A stretch of 64,000 nt of DNA from Spiroplasma endosymbiont of Crioceris asparagi. GTDB lineage: Bacteria > Bacillota_I > Bacilli_A > Mycoplasmatales > Mycoplasmataceae. The first letter of the stretch is position 1. Each line of letters opens with the position of its first letter. Below, in pieces: positions 21,854 through 31,710 of the stretch. The notes under the pieces were generated by a model. That model was not told where the DNA came from and did no database searches. It saw only the letters and a program-made list of their open reading frames with translations. Location: assembly GCF_964020035.1 (NCBI RefSeq), contig NZ_OZ026475.1, positions 310,001 to 374,000 on the forward strand. Direction: 5' to 3'. Made by a program: the position numbers and the translations under genes.

Positions 21854-23194
21854 ATGAATTTAAAAAACAAAAAATTTAAAGACTTTGAAGACTTTAAAAA
21901 AAATATATTAAAAATTGCAAAAAAAGAAGGTAATAAAATTGAACAAGATATGTTACAAGAATATATTGCCACAAAATATGCAGCAGCAACAGAAACAGAA
22001 ATTGACAGTTTCTTTAATGATTTAACAAAAAGCGGCATTGAGTTTATTGATAACTTAGACGAAATCGATGTTGAAGTTGAATTAGATGAAGTTGAGAAAA
22101 AAGAAGTGCAAGAACTAACTTTATCACCAACTTCAACAAAATATCGTGTGGGATTAATCTCAAACGATACAAAAATTCAAGATGTAATTAAATCATATTT
22201 TAATCAAATTGGATCATCTAGAATTTTAACTAAAGATGAAGAAATTGAATATGCAAAAATGATTCAATCAGATGATCCTGATGAAGTTAAAGAAGGTCGT
22301 GAAAAATTAATTACTTCTAACTTGAAGTTAGTTATTTCTGTTGCTAGAAAACACTTAAATCGTGGTCTTGAATTTTCTGACTTAATTGAAGAGGGAAATG
22401 TTGGTTTAATTAAAGCTGTTGATAAATTTGATTATTCAAAAGGATTTAAATTCTCAACATATGCAACATGATGAATTAGACAAGCAATTACCAGAGCAAT
22501 TGCTGATCAAGCAAGAACAATTAGAATTCCTGTTCACATGGTAGAAACAATTAATAAAATTACTCGTATTGAAAGACAATTAACTCAAGAATTAGGAAGA
22601 GAACCTTCAACTGAAGAAATTGCTGAAAAATATGGGAAAGATATTACACCTCAAAAAATTACTGAAATTAAAAAATTAGCAATTGAACCAGTAATTTTAG
22701 AAAAACCATTTGGTGATGAAGATGATACCCATTTTGGAGATTTTGTTGAAGATAAAGACATTGTTTCACCAGATGAATATACAGAAAAAGAAGCTTTAAG
22801 AGAAGTAATTGATGAAGCATTTGCTTCCATCTTATCACCACGTGAAGAAAAAGTTATTAGAATGCGTTTTGGAATTTTACCAACTAAGTTAAGAACTATT
22901 GTATATCTTGCAAAAGAGTGCGAAGATGAAACATATGATAGTTTAATTAAAGCGATTTCTGATCTTGATGTTCACATTGATACACCAGTGGAAAAATTGC
23001 AATTATATAAACATAAAATTATTCAACATCATTTATCAAAATATGATTATCCTAAAACATTAGAAGATGTAGGGAAAGAAATTAAAGTAACGCGTGAAAG
23101 AATTAGACAAATTGAAGCTAAAACTATTCGTAAATTTAAACCAAATGCAGCAAATGCAAAAACAAAAATTTTAAAAGATTTTTTTAAAGGATAA
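21854..23194 (+). CDS. rpoD: Primary sigma factor RpoD/SigA with region 4 insertion
   Basis: This 446-residue housekeeping sigma factor has an acidic region 1.1 (residues 1-100). Region 2 has [36 protein letters not shown] and STYATWWIRQAI, followed by region 3. Region 4 starts [15 protein letters not shown] near 329-343. About 50 extra residues then intervene (about 344-394) before [27 protein letters not shown], the DNA-reading helix-turn-helix. In standard SigA these two parts are joined by fewer than 10 residues. Both flanks are well conserved, so the protein should be functional. Confidence 0.97.
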
Positions 23195-23196
23195 TT

Positions 23197-23898
23197 ATGG
23201 GAATTATTACTCCAAGATTATTAGCAATTGCAAATATGATTAAAGACGAAAAATGTGTTGCCGATATTGGGACAGATCATGGGTATATTCCAATTTATTT
23301 AGCTAAGAAACACACAGTTAAAAAAATTTATTGTACTGATGTCGCTGAAGAACCACTAAACAAAGCTAGAAATAATATTAATAGTTTTGGAGTTCAAAAA
23401 GATATTGAAATTGTCAAATCTGATGGTATTAGTTGAATTAAAGAATACCGCGTTAAAGTTGATACATGCATTATTGCAGGGATGGGTTCAAAAACTATTT
23501 TACAAATCTTAAAAGAAGATTGTGAGTTAATTGATTGTTATGTAATTTGTTGCAATACAAACAACACACCAATTCGTCAATGAGCAAAAGAACATAAATA
23601 TTTTATTGAATCAGAAGTCATTGTTAAAGATAATGACATTATTTATGAAGTTATTAAAATTAACAAGCATGCTGGTAAAAAAATCAAAAATTTAAAAGAT
23701 TTATATTTTGGACCAATATTAAGAAAAACAAAAAATAATAAAATTTATTTTGAAAAATGATTGTTAGAAGAACAACGTCAAAATAAATTACTTTCTAAAA
23801 TTCCAGTCAAAACAAAAAAATATAAAGATACTTTAAAATACAATAAAAAAATAAAAAAAATGATAAATAAGGTGATAAAAGATGAGTTCAAAAGTTAA
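23197..23898 (+). CDS. trmK: tRNA (adenine22-N1)-methyltransferase TrmK
   Basis: This 233-residue SAM-dependent enzyme modifies A22 of tRNA. The Rossmann motif VADIGTDHGYIPIYLA (about 21-36) with DVAEEP and the later IIAGMGSKTI are TrmK-specific. The C-terminal coiled coil is strongly basic. The order rpoD-trmK-NIF3 matches sigA-yqfN-yqfO in Bacillus. The next gene starts 17 nt before this stop. Confidence 0.92.
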
Positions 23899-24676
23899 AT
23901 CTGCAGAATTGTACAGATATATTAATGATTTATTTCCCCAAGCTTCAGCAGGAGAATGAGATAAAATTGGTTTTCAAATAGAGAGTGTCTATGATTTACC
24001 AAGTCAAAATGAAATAGCAGGTGTTGTTATTTGTTTAGATATTACAAATGAAGTAGTGGATTTTGCTATCAAAAAACACGCTAATTTAATAATTAGTCGT
24101 CATCCATTTATTTTTGATAATCTAGATGAAGAAATGATCAATCCTTCAAAGAAAAGAAATCTCGACTTATTAGTTAAAAATGAAATTCAAGTGTTTTCAA
24201 TTCACTCTAACTATGATGCTTCTAAAAAGCGTGCTTTATTTGCCATGTTAGAAGAAGAATTTAATGTTAAAGATATTAAAAGAAAAGGTGAGTTAAAAGA
24301 AACTTTACGAGTTAATTTATATGATGACATCACTAAAAAAGAAATTCTTGATAAATTTAAAAAAGCATTTAAATGCAAAAAAGCACTAGTTTCAAAACAC
24401 ACCAATTTAGAAGATACTGCAAATTCATTCTTAATATGTACAGGTGCTGGTGGTGATTACATTGTTGCTAATGGAATTACTAAAAAACTATTTATTTCTG
24501 GTGAGTTAAAATGACATCAATGAGTTTATGCAAAAAATAATGACGTTGATGTATTTGCTGTTGGTCACTATATGGAAAATATGTTTATTTATGATATGGA
24601 AAATAAATTAAATAAAACATTTAAAGATTTAGCTGTTTATCCATTTGATATTGAAAATTTATTTGAAATTAAATAA
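23882..24676 (+). CDS. NIF3/DUF34 family metal-binding protein
   Basis: This 264-residue cytosolic dimetal protein of uncertain role is linked to cofactor or GTP-cyclohydrolase-like chemistry. Family motifs: EWDKIGFQI near 22 (usual WDnvGlqvG), VVICLDIT near 50, NLIISRHPFIF near 71 (usual IivHHPl), FSIHSNYD near 103 and TGAGGDYI near 183. The late ELKWHQWVYA and AVGHYME supply the C-terminal metal ligands (usual E.kHH and GHy.sE; the final Glu is preserved in HYME). It ends the glyS operon. Confidence 0.9.
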
Positions 24677-24679
24677 AAC

Positions 24680-24704
24680 AAAAAGCACCCTTAGGTGCTT
24701 TTGC
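24680..24704. terminator. Bidirectional terminator between NIF3 gene and small RNA
   Basis: An AAAAGCACC/GGTGCTTTT stem has T-rich sequence on both sides. On the minus strand GGTGCTTTTTGTTTTATTT is the better tail. It can end the glyS operon from the left and the minus-strand RNA from the right. Confidence 0.8.
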
Positions 24705-24798
24705 AATAAAAAATAGATTTAACAACTAATCACAAACCTTGTTGTCAAATAAAGAAAAGAAAGGATTTGGAATACTTTAGTTTGTGATGTCAAACGAC
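24680..24798 (-). ncRNA. Putative small RNA with anti-Shine-Dalgarno-like loop
   Basis: A 155-nt gene-free stretch has a complete minus-strand transcription unit: -35 TTTACA (24829-24834), extended -10 TGCTATAAT, a predicted start near 24798, and the terminator at 24680-24704. The RNA would be about 115 nt. CATCACAAAC near its 5' end pairs with GTTTGTGATTAG further on, enclosing an open loop. The loop contains TCCTTTCT, the same eight bases as the usual mollicute/Bacillus 16S rRNA 3' tail (CCTCCTTTCT). No open reading frame is seen. It does not look like SRP RNA, tmRNA or RNase P RNA. Confidence 0.6.
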
Positions 24799-24804
24799 TT
24801 AAAT

Positions 24805-24834
24805 ATTATAGCATATATTTTTTTTGTGTGTAAA
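24805..24834 (-). promoter_or_regulatory. Promoter of the minus-strand small RNA
   Basis: On the minus strand, TTTACA and TGCTATAAT are 18 nt apart measured to TATAAT. This is a near-consensus sigma-A promoter, one of the best in the window, and no protein gene lies downstream on that strand before the terminator. Confidence 0.6.
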
Positions 24835-24859
24835 ATATTTATATATTTTAAGGAGAAAT

Positions 24860-25939
24860 ATGAAAATAGCTTTATTAGGTGGAACATTTGATCCATTTCA
24901 TGCTGATCACTTAAGTATAATTAAGCAGTGCAAAGAAGTTTTGAAATTTGATGAAGTTTGAGTAATTCCCACATTTCAAAATCCCTTTAAATTAGCTGTT
25001 AAATCAACTCCCGAAGATCGAATTAACATGATAAATTTAGGAATTAATAAATTAGATTATGTAAAAGTTGTTGATAAAGAAATCAAAAGTAAGGCACCAA
25101 GTTATACATTTGATACTGTTAAATGATTAAAAAAAGAATATCCAAATAATGAATTTACATTTATTATTGGTTCTGATCAGCTACAAAATTTAGAACAATG
25201 ACATCGTTTTGAAGAATTATTAAAAGAGGTAAATTTTATTTGTTTTGAAAGAATGACAACTAATTTTGACATTGCAAACAAATATAACGTTCAAGTTATT
25301 AAGTTTAATAATTTACATTTAAGTTCAACAAAATTACGTGACGCTGTGGAAATGTCTAAACAATTACCAGTGGTTAATGAGTATATAAATAATAAATTAT
25401 TGTATTTAGCATCTCGTTTAAAAATGTCACCAAAAAGATTACAACATTCAATCAATGTAGGTGAATGCGCAGAAGAGTTGGCAAAAATTAATAATATTGA
25501 TCCGCAAATTGCTAAAATTGCTGGTACATTGCATGATGTTGCAAAAGAATTTTCTGATGAAAAATTAAGCAATTTAATTATTCAAATGGATAAAAATTTA
25601 TTAAATGAACCTAAATCTGTGTGACATGGTTTTGCGGGATATGTTTATTTAAAAAACGAATGATTAATTGACAATGAAGAAATTTTAAATGCTGTATTTA
25701 AACATACTGTAGGTGATGAAAATATGTCAGCGTTAGATAAAATTGTTTTTTGTGCAGATAAAATTTCTAAGGAAAGAACTTATCATGGTGTAGAAGAATT
25801 ACGCAAATTAACATTTCAAAATTTAGATGCCGGGTTTAAAGAAATTTTAAAAAATCAATATAACGTTGCACTTGAAAAATTTGGTGAAGCAGCTATTGGT
25901 GAAAAAATTAAAAAAACATATAAAAAATATGTAGGTTAA
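24860..25939 (+). CDS. nadD: Fused NaMN adenylyltransferase NadD and HD phosphohydrolase YqeK
   Basis: This 359-residue two-domain protein starts behind AAGGAG. Residues 1-190 are NadD: GGTFDPFHADHL (8-19) with the paired His of the nucleotidyltransferase fold, IIGSDQLQNL and LSSTKLRD. Residues 195-359 are YqeK: HSINVGECAEEL and GTLHDVAKE, the HD metal site, then FKHT and ADKIS. The first domain makes deamido-NAD; YqeK relatives hydrolyse Ap4A. Adjacent separate genes in Bacillus are fused here, as in other mollicutes. Confidence 0.93.
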
Positions 25940-25957
25940 AACTTACATTTTTATTTT
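25930..25957. terminator. Shared terminator of nadD and the DUF192-like gene
   Basis: A TGTAGGTT/AACTTACA stem (one G-T pair, AA loop) covers the nadD stop codon and almost reaches the convergent stop. It is followed by TTTTTATTTTT on the plus strand and by ATATTTTTTAT on the minus strand. Confidence 0.65.
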
Positions 25958-26350
25958 TAAAAAATCGTTAACTTTAATATTTAAAAAATCAATCGTTTTT
26001 GATGCAAAGACAAAAATATATCAAGCATTTTTATAATATCCAGTAACTTTTTGAATAGGCATTTTAGAATAAGTAGAAATAACTTTACCATTTTTATCAC
26101 AAAACACAACATCAATTTCTTCTTTAAGACCAATCGTATTGAAAGCATGAGCATTTTGAATTCTAAAAGCAATTTGACTTTCAAAGCGTTCATTTAATAA
26201 AATAGTGGCAATTTTTTCATCTAAATATTTTAGACATGTAACTTGAATATCGATCTCATTTTCATTATGAAGAAGATAACCACGAAGGTATTCTTTTTGA
26301 TAATATGAAATTTTATTATTCTCAATATTTTTTCTTTTAAATAATCCCAT
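25943..26350 (-). CDS. DUF192-like protein
   Basis: This 135-residue protein starts at ATG 26348-26350 and stops at 25943-25945, with one TGA Trp. The second half fits the DUF192 pattern: AHAFNTIGLKEEIDVVFCDKNGKVI (usual ihtffM...iDvvFld..g.V), then MPIQKVTGYYKNAWYIFVFASKTIDFLNIKVNDFLK (usual ..A..vLEl.ag.....i..Gd.l). There is no signal peptide, unlike many exported members. Function is unknown. It is divergent from the DJ-1-like gene. Confidence 0.55.
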
Positions 26351-26400
26351 ATGAATACCTAGTAGTTTATAATTAAATTATAAATTAAAAGGGAGGTATT

Positions 26401-26973
26401 ATGAATAAATTAGCATTATTCTTAATTGAAGGATTTGAAGATACTGAAGCAATTGCAACTCTTGATGTTATTCGTCGAGCAAGCAAAATGTTCCCAAACA
26501 AAATTAAATCAATTGATTTAATTGGCATTAAAAATACTGAATTTGTAACTGGCGGTTGAGGCACTAAAGTGGTTCCAGATAAATATTTAAAAGATGTTAA
26601 CATTGATGAATACCAAGGATTTATTTTTCCTGGTGGAGGACTTGGGGTTGAAAACTTATTTAAAGAAGAAATATTATTTGCAGAAATTGCAGAACAATAT
26701 AAAAAAAATAAGTTAGTTGCAGCAATTTGTGCGGCACCGCAAGTTTTAGGAAAAATTGGTATTTTAGATAATAAAAAAGTAACACATTATCCTGGATGTA
26801 CACAATATTTGGATAAAGCACTTTTACAATCAAATACAGCAGCCATTAGAGACGGTAATATTATTACTGGTAGTTCAATTGGTGGCGCAATTGCTTTTGG
26901 TTTAGAAATAATTAAATTTTTCTTAACAAGTGATGAAGCAAAACAAATTGAAAAATCCTTGGTAATATATTAA
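26401..26973 (+). CDS. DJ-1/PfpI family protein
   Basis: This 190-residue cytosolic protein starts after GGGAGG. It has the class I glutamine amidotransferase-like fold: LFLIEGFEDTEAIATLDVIRRA (Glu of the Cys-Glu pair near 13-16), FIFPGGGLGVENL and AAICAAPQVLG with the nucleophile Cys near 111. This suits the DJ-1/ThiJ subgroup: glyoxalase, deglycase or chaperone-type stress protein. The exact activity cannot be told. It is followed by a small unknown gene after 39 nt. Confidence 0.9.
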
Positions 26974-27012
26974 TTAGTAATATACTATTATATATATAGA
27001 TAAGGGGAAGTT

Positions 27013-27225
27013 ATGAATCGCGAAAAATTTTTAGAAAAATGAGGAGCTGAATATGATGTTGTCAATTCAGAAAAATCATTTAAATTAGTGAAAAAAGAAG
27101 ATGGTAAAGCTGTTATTTGAGTTACAAGTGGAAGCCATGGGGTTGGGATTACACCAAAACTACCAAACATTGAGTTGGTTTCTGATTTCATAGATTTATG
27201 TAAAGAAGCTATTAATCCTTGATAA
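27013..27225 (+). CDS. Small unknown cytosolic protein
   Basis: This 70-residue protein starts at ATG 27013 behind AAGGGGAAG. Three Trp are encoded by TGA. It contains the segment VTSGSHGVGITPKLPNIELV and ends ...EAINPW. Charge is balanced and no membrane segment is seen. I do not recognise a family. Strong ribosome site and consistent composition support a real gene. Its stop lies just before the nusA promoter. Confidence 0.65.
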
Positions 27226-27229
27226 AAAG

Positions 27230-27238
27230 TGTTATAAT
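27230..27238 (+). promoter_or_regulatory. Extended -10 promoter of the nusA operon
   Basis: TGTTATAAT is a perfect extended -10 element, 59 nt before nusA. A transcript would start near 27245, so the hairpin at 27252-27273 is at its very 5' end. Confidence 0.6.
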
Positions 27239-27251
27239 TATTTTATATTAA

Positions 27252-27273
27252 AAAGAAGGCGCAAGCCTTCTTT
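27252..27273 (+). promoter_or_regulatory. Stable hairpin in the nusA leader
   Basis: A perfect AAAGAAGGC/GCCTTCTTT stem with a GCAA tetraloop has unusually G+C-rich pairs for this genome. The downstream tract is TCAATTTTAT, an imperfect T-run. It could be a weak terminator or attenuator for nusA, or a 5' stabilising hairpin. Confidence 0.6.
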
Positions 27274-27296
27274 CAATTTTATAAAAGGAGAAAATC

Positions 27297-28424
27297 ATGA
27301 TAGACACAAAAGAACTTTTAGAAGCAATATATGAAATTGCTGAAGAAAAAAAGATCGACCAAGAATTAGTTGTTGAAGCAATTAAGGAGGGTTTTCAAAA
27401 AGCATATGAAAAACATTTTGATCCTGAAGCAATAACTAAAGTAGATATTGACAAAACTAATGGAATTATTAAAGTTTTTAAAGAATTAACAGTCGTTAAA
27501 ACTATTGAAGATGAATGATTAGATATTAAATTAGAAGACGCCAAAAAAATTTATGGTAGTGATGTAACAATTGGAGATAAAGTTTATGAACCAGTTGAAT
27601 ATAATGAATCATTTTCTAAATTAGCAGCTTTACAAGTAAGTCAAATTATTAAACAAAAAATTCGTGAAGGTGAAAAAGCAAAAATTTTTGAAACATTTGA
27701 AGGAAAAAAAGGCACAATTGTTGGGGGGATTGTTAGAGATTTAACTGAAACTTCATACTTAATTGATATTGATGGAACATTAATTTCAATTTGAAATAAA
27801 CGTATTATTCCTGGTGAAAAAATTAAATTAAACCAAAGATTAACAGTTTATATTGAAGATGTTTTAAAAGATAATAAACATTCACAAATTCAAGCAACTA
27901 GAATTCACCCTAAATTTTTAGAAAAACTTTTAGAAATTGAAGTTCCCGAAATTAATGAAGGTGTAATTGAAGTCAAATCTGTTTCTAGAGAACCGGGAAT
28001 TAGAGCAAAAGTTGCTGTAGTTTCGCATGATCCAAATGTTGATCCAATTGGAAGCTGTGTTGGTAATGGTGGATCAAGAATTAAATTAATTACTAATGAA
28101 TTAAATGGTGAAAAAATCGATGTGGTGTTCTGAGATGAAAATCAAGTTAAATTTATAATTAATGCCTTATCACCAGTTAAAGTAATTAGTATTGATTATG
28201 ATGCAGAAAAAAATGAAGCAAAAGTTATTGTTCCTGATGAACAATTATCACTTGCAATTGGTAAAAAAGGAATGGCTGCAAGACTTGTGGCAAACTTAGT
28301 AAAAACAAGAATCAATATTTTTTCACTATCTGATTCAGCTAGACAAGACATTCCAAACTTATGAAATGGAAACATCACTAAAGAAGATTTAGAATCAAAA
28401 ACATTTTTAAATAAAAGACGTTAA
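27297..28424 (+). CDS. nusA: Transcription factor NusA
   Basis: This 375-residue protein binds RNA polymerase and modulates pausing, termination and antitermination. The N-terminal domain starts TKELLEAIYEIAEEKKIDQE and is followed by the S1 domain (REGEKAKIFETFEGKKGTIVGGIV). KH1 contains DPNVDPIGSCVGNGGSRIKLI and KH2 contains LAIGKKGMAARLVANLVKTRINI. Length is typical of Gram-positive NusA without C-terminal repeats. The stop overlaps the ylxR start (TAATG). Confidence 0.96.
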
Positions 28425-28690
28425 TGAAACATAAAGTTTTAAGAAAAGATGTTTCCACAAACACAATGCTTCCTAAAGTTGAATTAATTAGAGTTGTTAA
28501 AAACAAAAATGGAGAAATTTTTGTAGATCAAACTCAAAAAGCAAATGGTCGTGGAGTATATTTACGTGCTAACTTAGAAGCATTAGCAATTGTTAAAAAA
28601 CAAAGATTATTAGAAAAAGGATTAAAAACAAAAATAGGAGAAGAGGTTTTCTTGATGATTGAAAAAGAAATCAAAGAAAATTGGATGTAA
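28424..28690 (+). CDS. ylxR: YlxR (DUF448) RNA-binding protein
   Basis: This 88-residue protein has the YlxR core MLPKVELIRVVKNKNGEIFVD followed by GRGVYLRANLEAL (usual GRGaYl), the signature of DUF448. Family members bind RNA and were reported to modulate RNase P. It is translationally coupled to nusA by a one-base overlap. The ylxQ (L7Ae-like) gene normally next in Firmicutes is absent. The last Trp is a rare TGG. Confidence 0.92.
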   Translation: MKHKVLRKDVSTNTMLPKVELIRVVKNKNGEIFVDQTQKANGRGVYLRANLEALAIVKKQRLLEKGLKTKIGEEVFLMIEKEIKENWM

Positions 28691-28695
28691 ATAAT

Positions 28696-29490
28696 ATGAA
28701 ATGATGAATATCAGATTATGATGGAACAATTAATATTAATGAAGATGAAAAAGTTTTAAAAGAAGACTTAGATTTTATTAATGAATGAATTAATAATGGC
28801 AATAAATTTGTTATTGCTAGTGGACGTATTAAAGACGAAATTTTACACTTTAAAAAATATAATAAAATTGATTTTGACTATATTATCGCCAACAATGGGG
28901 CATGTGTTTATGACAAACACGAACAACTAATTGCAACAATTAATATTAGTATGGAATCAAGACCAAAAATTAAAGAAGTTTTAACAAAATTAAAAGATGA
29001 ATTTTCAATTGGTTATACAATTACTAATATTAGAAATTCACTAGCTTATACTTTTGATAAAGAAATTGACGGGAATGACTTTTTTAATGATGTGGCACCA
29101 AAATTTGATAATTGAGAATCAGGAATTAAAGATATTGAAAATAATGAAATGCTTAATGACATTATGTTTTTAGCAAGTGCTGATCGAATTGATAAAGTAA
29201 GAGAATATTTTAAAGATATTCCTGATGTTAAATGTGTAAAAACTCACAAAAATTTAATTGAAGTTATTCACAAAGATGTGTCAAAAGCTCATGGAATCAA
29301 TATGATTTTACAACATGCTAATGCCAATGTTTCAATGGATGATATCTATACTTCAGGGGATGGAGAAAATGATATTGAAATGTTAGCAATCACTAAAAAT
29401 TCATTTGCAATGGAGAAGGCGAGTGATAATGTTAAAAAACATGCCCAACATGTGATAAAATTTGTTAGAGAAATAAAAAACTATTTATAA
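28696..29490 (+). CDS. HAD superfamily Cof-type phosphatase
   Basis: This 264-residue cytosolic phosphatase of the HAD IIB (Cof) type. Motif I is WISDYDGTI (nucleophile Asp near 6), motif II FVIASGR near 43, and motif IV GDGENDIEML near 218. Substrates in this group are usually sugar phosphates or flavin/pyridoxal phosphates. It sits exactly where ylxQ stands in Firmicutes, between ylxR and infB, and is probably cotranscribed. Why a phosphatase is in this operon is unclear. Confidence 0.9.
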
Positions 29491-29510
29491 AATTTTAGGG
29501 GGGTGTTTCA

Positions 29511-31367
29511 ATGGCTAAAAACAATAATAAAAAAATTAAAGTTTCAAAGAACAAATCCATAAAAGATACTAAAGAATTAAAAAATAAACTATCAGCTAAA
29601 TCTGCAATTGGATTGGTTGATGGTATTTTTGTTTATAATGAACCACTATCTGTTTCAGAATTTGCCGAAAAAATTGGGAAATCAGCATCAGAAGTGGTTA
29701 AATATTTTTTCTTAAAAGGAAATATTATTAACCAAAATACACAAATGACTGAAGAACAAATGGGAGAAATTTGTTTAGAATTTGGTTTTGATTTCAAAAA
29801 AGAAGTTAAAATGACAAAGGAAAACTTATTAGACACAATAAAATTTGATATTAATTTAGACCAATTAAAAGAAAGACCACCAGTTGTAACTATTATGGGT
29901 CATGTTGATCATGGAAAAACTACATTATTAGATGCAATTAGAAAATCTAATATTGTTGGTGGGGAATTCGGAGGAATTACTCAACATATTGGTGCTTATC
30001 AAGTAGAACATGAAAATAAATTTATTACTTTCATTGATACTCCTGGTCACGAGGCATTTAGTGAAATGCGTGCTCGTGGAAGTCAAGCAACTGATATTGT
30101 TATTATTGTGGTAGCTGCTGATGAAGGATTAAAACCCCAAACTATTGAAGCAATTAATCATGCGAAAGCTGCTCATGTTCCAATTATTGTGTTTATTAAC
30201 AAAATGGATAAACCAAATGCTAATCCCGATAAAGTTAAATCAGAATTGATGCAATATGAATTAGTTGCAGAAGATTATGGTGGAGATGTGCCATTTGTTG
30301 AGGGATCTGCTATTAAAAAAATGGGTTTGAATCAATTGCTAGATACAATTTTATTAATTGCTGAATTAAATGAATATAAAGCTGATTATGAAAATTCAGC
30401 ACGCGGGGTTGTTTTAGAAGCATACTTAGATCGTTCAAAAGGACCTGTTGCAACTGTTTTAGTACAAAATGGTGTACTAAATATTAGAGATACAGTTGTT
30501 GCTGGAGGAACTTTTGGTTCAGTTAAATCTTTAGAAGATGAAAATAAAAAACGTTTAAAAAATGCCAATCCATCTAAACCAATTATTGTAATTGGGTTAA
30601 ATGAAGTTCCAAGAGCAGGAGATAAATTCTTAGTTTTAGGTGAAGAAAAATTAGCACGTGATATTGCGAAAGCTCAAGCTTTAAGAATTTCAGAAGAAAT
30701 GAAAACAAAAGCACAGAACTTTTCTTTAGAAGCAATTAAACATCAAATTGAATTAAACGAATTAAAAGTTATTAACATTATTTTAAAAGCTGATACTCAA
30801 GGAACAATTGAAGCCGTTAAGAGTTCATTAATGAAAATTAATGTTAATGGTATCAGAATCAACATTGTTCATGCTGGAGTTGGAGCTATTTCTAATTCTG
30901 ATGTAACTTTAGCATTAGCATCTGAATCATTGTTATATGGTTTTAATGTTAGACCAATTGCCCAAGTGAGAGAAAAAGCTGAAGAAGATGGAATCACAAT
31001 TAGATTGCATAACATTATTTATAAATTAATTGAAGAAGTAGAAGAACTAGCAAAAGGATTTATTGAACCAGAATATACTGAAGTTATTGTTGGAGAAGCA
31101 GAAGTAAGAGAATTATTTAGACACTCAGAAATAGGAACAATTGCTGGATGTCGTGTTGTAAATGGTGCTATTCCTCGTGGATCAAAAGTACATATTATAA
31201 GAGATGGTGTGTTAGTTTATACAGGTGAATTATCAAGTTTAAAAAATAAAAAAGATGATATTAAAGAAGCTCGTGAAGGCATGGAATGTGGTTTAACTAT
31301 TAAAAACTACAATGATATTAAACAAGGTGACTTAATTGAAGCATTTAAGCTTGATGTAAAGGAATAA
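29511..31367 (+). CDS. infB: Translation initiation factor IF-2
   Basis: This 618-residue GTPase places initiator tRNA on the 30S subunit. A short N-terminal domain (about 120 residues) is followed by the G domain: [14 protein letters not shown] near 130, [15 protein letters not shown] near 176 and NKMDKPNA near 230. Domains II-IV close with EAEVRELF and [15 protein letters not shown]. It is shorter than Bacillus IF-2 only in the N-terminal extension. Strong GGGGGG ribosome site. Confidence 0.97.
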   Translation: MAKNNNKKIKVSKNKSIKDTKELKNKLSAKSAIGLVDGIFVYNEPLSVSEFAEKIGKSASEVVKYFFLKGNIINQNTQMTEEQMGEICLEFGFDFKKEVKMTKENLLDTIKFDINLDQLKERPPVVTIMGHVDHGKTTLLDAIRKSNIVGGEFGGITQHIGAYQVEHENKFITFIDTPGHEAFSEMRARGSQATDIVIIVVAADEGLKPQTIEAINHAKAAHVPIIVFINKMDKPNANPDKVKSELMQYELVAEDYGGDVPFVEGSAIKKMGLNQLLDTILLIAELNEYKADYENSARGVVLEAYLDRSKGPVATVLVQNGVLNIRDTVVAGGTFGSVKSLEDENKKRLKNANPSKPIIVIGLNEVPRAGDKFLVLGEEKLARDIAKAQALRISEEMKTKAQNFSLEAIKHQIELNELKVINIILKADTQGTIEAVKSSLMKINVNGIRINIVHAGVGAISNSDVTLALASESLLYGFNVRPIAQVREKAEEDGITIRLHNIIYKLIEEVEELAKGFIEPEYTEVIVGEAEVRELFRHSEIGTIAGCRVVNGAIPRGSKVHIIRDGVLVYTGELSSLKNKKDDIKEAREGMECGLTIKNYNDIKQGDLIEAFKLDVKE

Positions 31368-31368
31368 T

Positions 31369-31710
31369 ATGGGTTCATTTAAAGGACAACGATTACAAGC
31401 TGATATTTTAAAAGCTTTAACAATTATTTTTCAAAGAGAATTTTTAAATTCTCGATACATAAAAACTTTAACAATTCACGAAGTTAGACTAACATCCGAT
31501 AAGAGAATTGCCAAAATTTTTTATTCAACATATGATGTCAATGCAAAACTAGAAAATGTTGAAGCGGAAATTAATAAACATTTAAAATACATTAAAAAAA
31601 TGCTAGCACAAAAAATTAGTGCGCGCATTATGCCTGAAATTATATTTGTTTATGACACTGCTTTAGATAATGCTAATCGCATTGAAAAATTATTAAAAGG
31701 TGACCAATAA
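31369..31710 (+). CDS. rbfA: Ribosome-binding factor A
   Basis: This 113-residue KH-fold protein acts in 30S maturation. It starts two bases after infB. Features: RLQADILKALTIIFQREF, the EVRLTSDKRIAKIFYSTYD strand, and RIMPEIIFVYDTALDNANRIEKLL near the end (usual PeL.F..D.s...~~~i..lL). Conserved position after infB. Its stop TAA overlaps the next ATG. Confidence 0.94.
   Translation: MGSFKGQRLQADILKALTIIFQREFLNSRYIKTLTIHEVRLTSDKRIAKIFYSTYDVNAKLENVEAEINKHLKYIKKMLAQKISARIMPEIIFVYDTALDNANRIEKLLKGDQ

Noticed and set aside
24705-24860. Plus-strand riboswitch or leader for nadD
   Set aside because: The inverted repeat could be read on either strand, but the promoter elements and the better terminator tail are on the minus strand, and no known riboswitch core is visible.
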